From Dictyobacter kobayashii (GTDB lineage Bacteria > Chloroflexota > Ktedonobacteria > Ktedonobacterales > Ktedonobacteraceae): a stretch of DNA of 64,000 nucleotides. Under the pieces are notes generated by a model. It searched no databases. It had not been told where the DNA came from and saw only the letters and a list, made by a program, of their open reading frames with translations. Positions within the stretch are counted from its first letter, which is position 1, and every line of letters starts with the position of its first letter. Positions 62,785 to 64,000 of the stretch are shown piece after piece. The DNA is taken from positions 186,001 to 250,000 of the forward strand of contig NZ_BIFS01000001.1 of NCBI RefSeq assembly GCF_003967555.1, read 5' to 3'. The translations under genes and the position numbers were made by a program.

Positions 62785-63420
62785 ATGCCACAAGATCCAA
62801 AAAAACAGCAAAAGGCAGTAATGAAGAAACGCAAAAAGCTGGCGGGACAACATAAGGTGTCGCCAAAGGCGAATTTGACGTTTTCGAAGAATGCCATTAT
62901 CCATGATGCTCGCTCATATCCTTTGCTTGAGTGCTGGATCAGCTCTGATTGGAAAAATGAGCAACCTGGATTGGTGCAGATTATTATTGCTCGCCAACAA
63001 CCAGATGGTAGGGTGTGTTGCGGGCTTTATCTGGTTGATAAACTTTGCCTGGGCTTGAAGAATACTTTCGTGCGCACTGATTATTCTCAACAGCGCTATC
63101 AGCGTGAAGTTTTTGAGCCAGTGGACATGCGAACCCCACTTATAGCCTGTGACCTCGAACTGGCCCAGCAGATGATCTATGCTTCAATTGATTATGCAGC
63201 CCAGTTTGGCTTTACGCCTCAAAGAGATTTCAATCAGTCACAGTATCTACTTACTCCCCGCGGTGAATTACCCGAACCATATAAGATTACGTTCGGCAGG
63301 AAAGGAAAGCCATTATATATAGCCGGACCAGATGACAATTCCAGGTTTATTATCCAACAATTAGAACAGACAGCTGGCCCGGGCAACTTCAATTTCATGT
63401 CGCCTTTGGCCGATTTCTAG
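62785..63420 (+). CDS. Conserved hypothetical protein
   Basis: 211-residue protein. It has a basic N-terminal extension (KKQQKAVMKKRKKLAGQHK) and a mixed alpha/beta core: PLLECWISSDWKNEQPGLVQ, IIIARQQPDGRVCCGLYLVD and KLCLGLKNTFVRTDYSQQRY. I have seen this core in uncharacterised proteins of several phyla but know no function. The N-terminal tail could bind nucleic acid. GGAAGG lies before the ATG. It follows nth by 64 bp, so co-transcription is possible. Confidence 0.75.
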   Translation: MPQDPKKQQKAVMKKRKKLAGQHKVSPKANLTFSKNAIIHDARSYPLLECWISSDWKNEQPGLVQIIIARQQPDGRVCCGLYLVDKLCLGLKNTFVRTDYSQQRYQREVFEPVDMRTPLIACDLELAQQMIYASIDYAAQFGFTPQRDFNQSQYLLTPRGELPEPYKITFGRKGKPLYIAGPDDNSRFIIQQLEQTAGPGNFNFMSPLADF

Positions 63421-63634
63421 CACTGCTCACAAAAAGCAGAAGAAAACAGATTAAAAAAATATAAATATGGTTAGTACTTCCATACTTTCCTTCACAAAGG
63501 GGTAGACAGATAGTGTATAATAATAAAACGCCGTAGGTGCGTGATTGCTTAGAGTAGATTGCCTATTGGAAGCAGCGCGATAGCGAGCGTTTTATTACAA
63601 CACAGGGGTTATCCCCAAGAATTGAGATTTAGAA

Positions 63635-64000
63635 ATGTCATACACAGATCAAACCCTTTACTGTCGCGATTGCAACCAGGAGTTTACTTTCACCGCCGGT
63701 GAGCAGGAATTCTATGCCAGCCGTGGTCTGACCAATTCCCCCAGCCGCTGCCCATCATGCCGCGCCGCTCGTAAGCAGCAGGCAGGTGGCCAGAGCCGTG
63801 GTGGTTATGGTCGTGGCGGCAACGGCGGTGGCGGTGGCTATCGCAGCGAGCCACGTCAGATGTACACCGCTATCTGCGCCAGCTGTGGCAACGAGGCCCA
63901 GGTGCCTTTCCAGCCACGCGAAGATCGCCCCGTCTATTGTAGCGACTGCTTCCAGTCACAGCGTGATAGCCGCTCTAGCGACCGCCGCTCCCGCTGGTAA
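63635..64000 (+). CDS. Double zinc-ribbon protein with Gly-Arg linker
   Basis: 121-residue protein complete to the window edge (TAA at 63998-64000). The first ribbon (CRDCNQEF ... CPSCRAAR) matches the probable zinc-binding domain zf-trcl. A Gly/Arg-rich RGG-like linker follows (SRGGYGRGGNGGGGGYRSEP). The second ribbon is CASCGNEA ... CSDC. The pattern suggests an RNA-binding or ribosome-associated protein. No Shine-Dalgarno is obvious. Function unknown. Confidence 0.85.
   Translation: MSYTDQTLYCRDCNQEFTFTAGEQEFYASRGLTNSPSRCPSCRAARKQQAGGQSRGGYGRGGNGGGGGYRSEPRQMYTAICASCGNEAQVPFQPREDRPVYCSDCFQSQRDSRSSDRRSRW

Overview
The window looks like a chromosomal housekeeping segment of a Ktedonobacteria-type member of the Chloroflexota. 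This is inferred from the 16S rRNA character, moderate G+C, the HemQ-containing haem operon, DUF4342 and zinc-ribbon proteins, a crtA-like gene beside a geranylgeranyl reductase, and many multi-domain sensor kinases. No database search was possible, so the class assignment is tentative. No insertion sequence, prophage, CRISPR array or tRNA was seen.

Layout. 0-9 kb: small membrane protein, metallo-beta-lactamase-fold hydrolase, Asp-box lipoprotein, zinc-ribbon protein, amino-acid permease, glutamine amidotransferase, glucokinase and a 6-phosphogluconate dehydrogenase. 9-17 kb: cysteine desulfurase, glutaredoxin-like protein, geranylgeranyl reductase plus CrtA-like protein, a stand-alone PolX-type HhH protein, class IV aminotransferase, EVE protein, DUF4342, DinB. 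16.7-21.3 kb: gyrB-gyrA type topoisomerase pair. 22-36 kb: zinc-ribbon and J-domain proteins, YihY, a DUF1464 ASKHA protein, a large GAF/PAS histidine kinase, an acyltransferase, two CoxG-like proteins, an RlmI-type methyltransferase, a GH15 enzyme. 37-43.4 kb: haem operon hemA-hemC-hemD-hemQ-hemL-hemB on the minus strand, preceded by a structured leader region. 44-51 kb: zinc-ribbon membrane protein, an AhpD-like/histidine-kinase fusion, folD-fchA, an oligopeptide-type solute-binding lipoprotein. 51.2-57.1 kb: rRNA locus. 57-64 kb: tyrA, phosphopantetheinyl transferase, a GTPase/DUF697 pair, nth, and zinc-ribbon/hypothetical genes.

The rRNA locus is the most distinctive part. The 16S and 23S genes run on the minus strand with no tRNA in the spacer. 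The 5S gene lies beyond the 23S 3' end on the opposite strand, with its own TTGACA-17-TATTAT promoter and its own terminator. A perfect 52-bp palindrome sits just upstream of the 5S promoter.

At least a dozen otherwise well-conserved genes are each broken by one or two single-base shifts, mostly lost bases in G/C runs, and restoring one base recovers the family motif in most of them. This is much more consistent with sequencing or assembly indels than with gene decay. Such genes are annotated here as single CDS spans, with the shift position stated.
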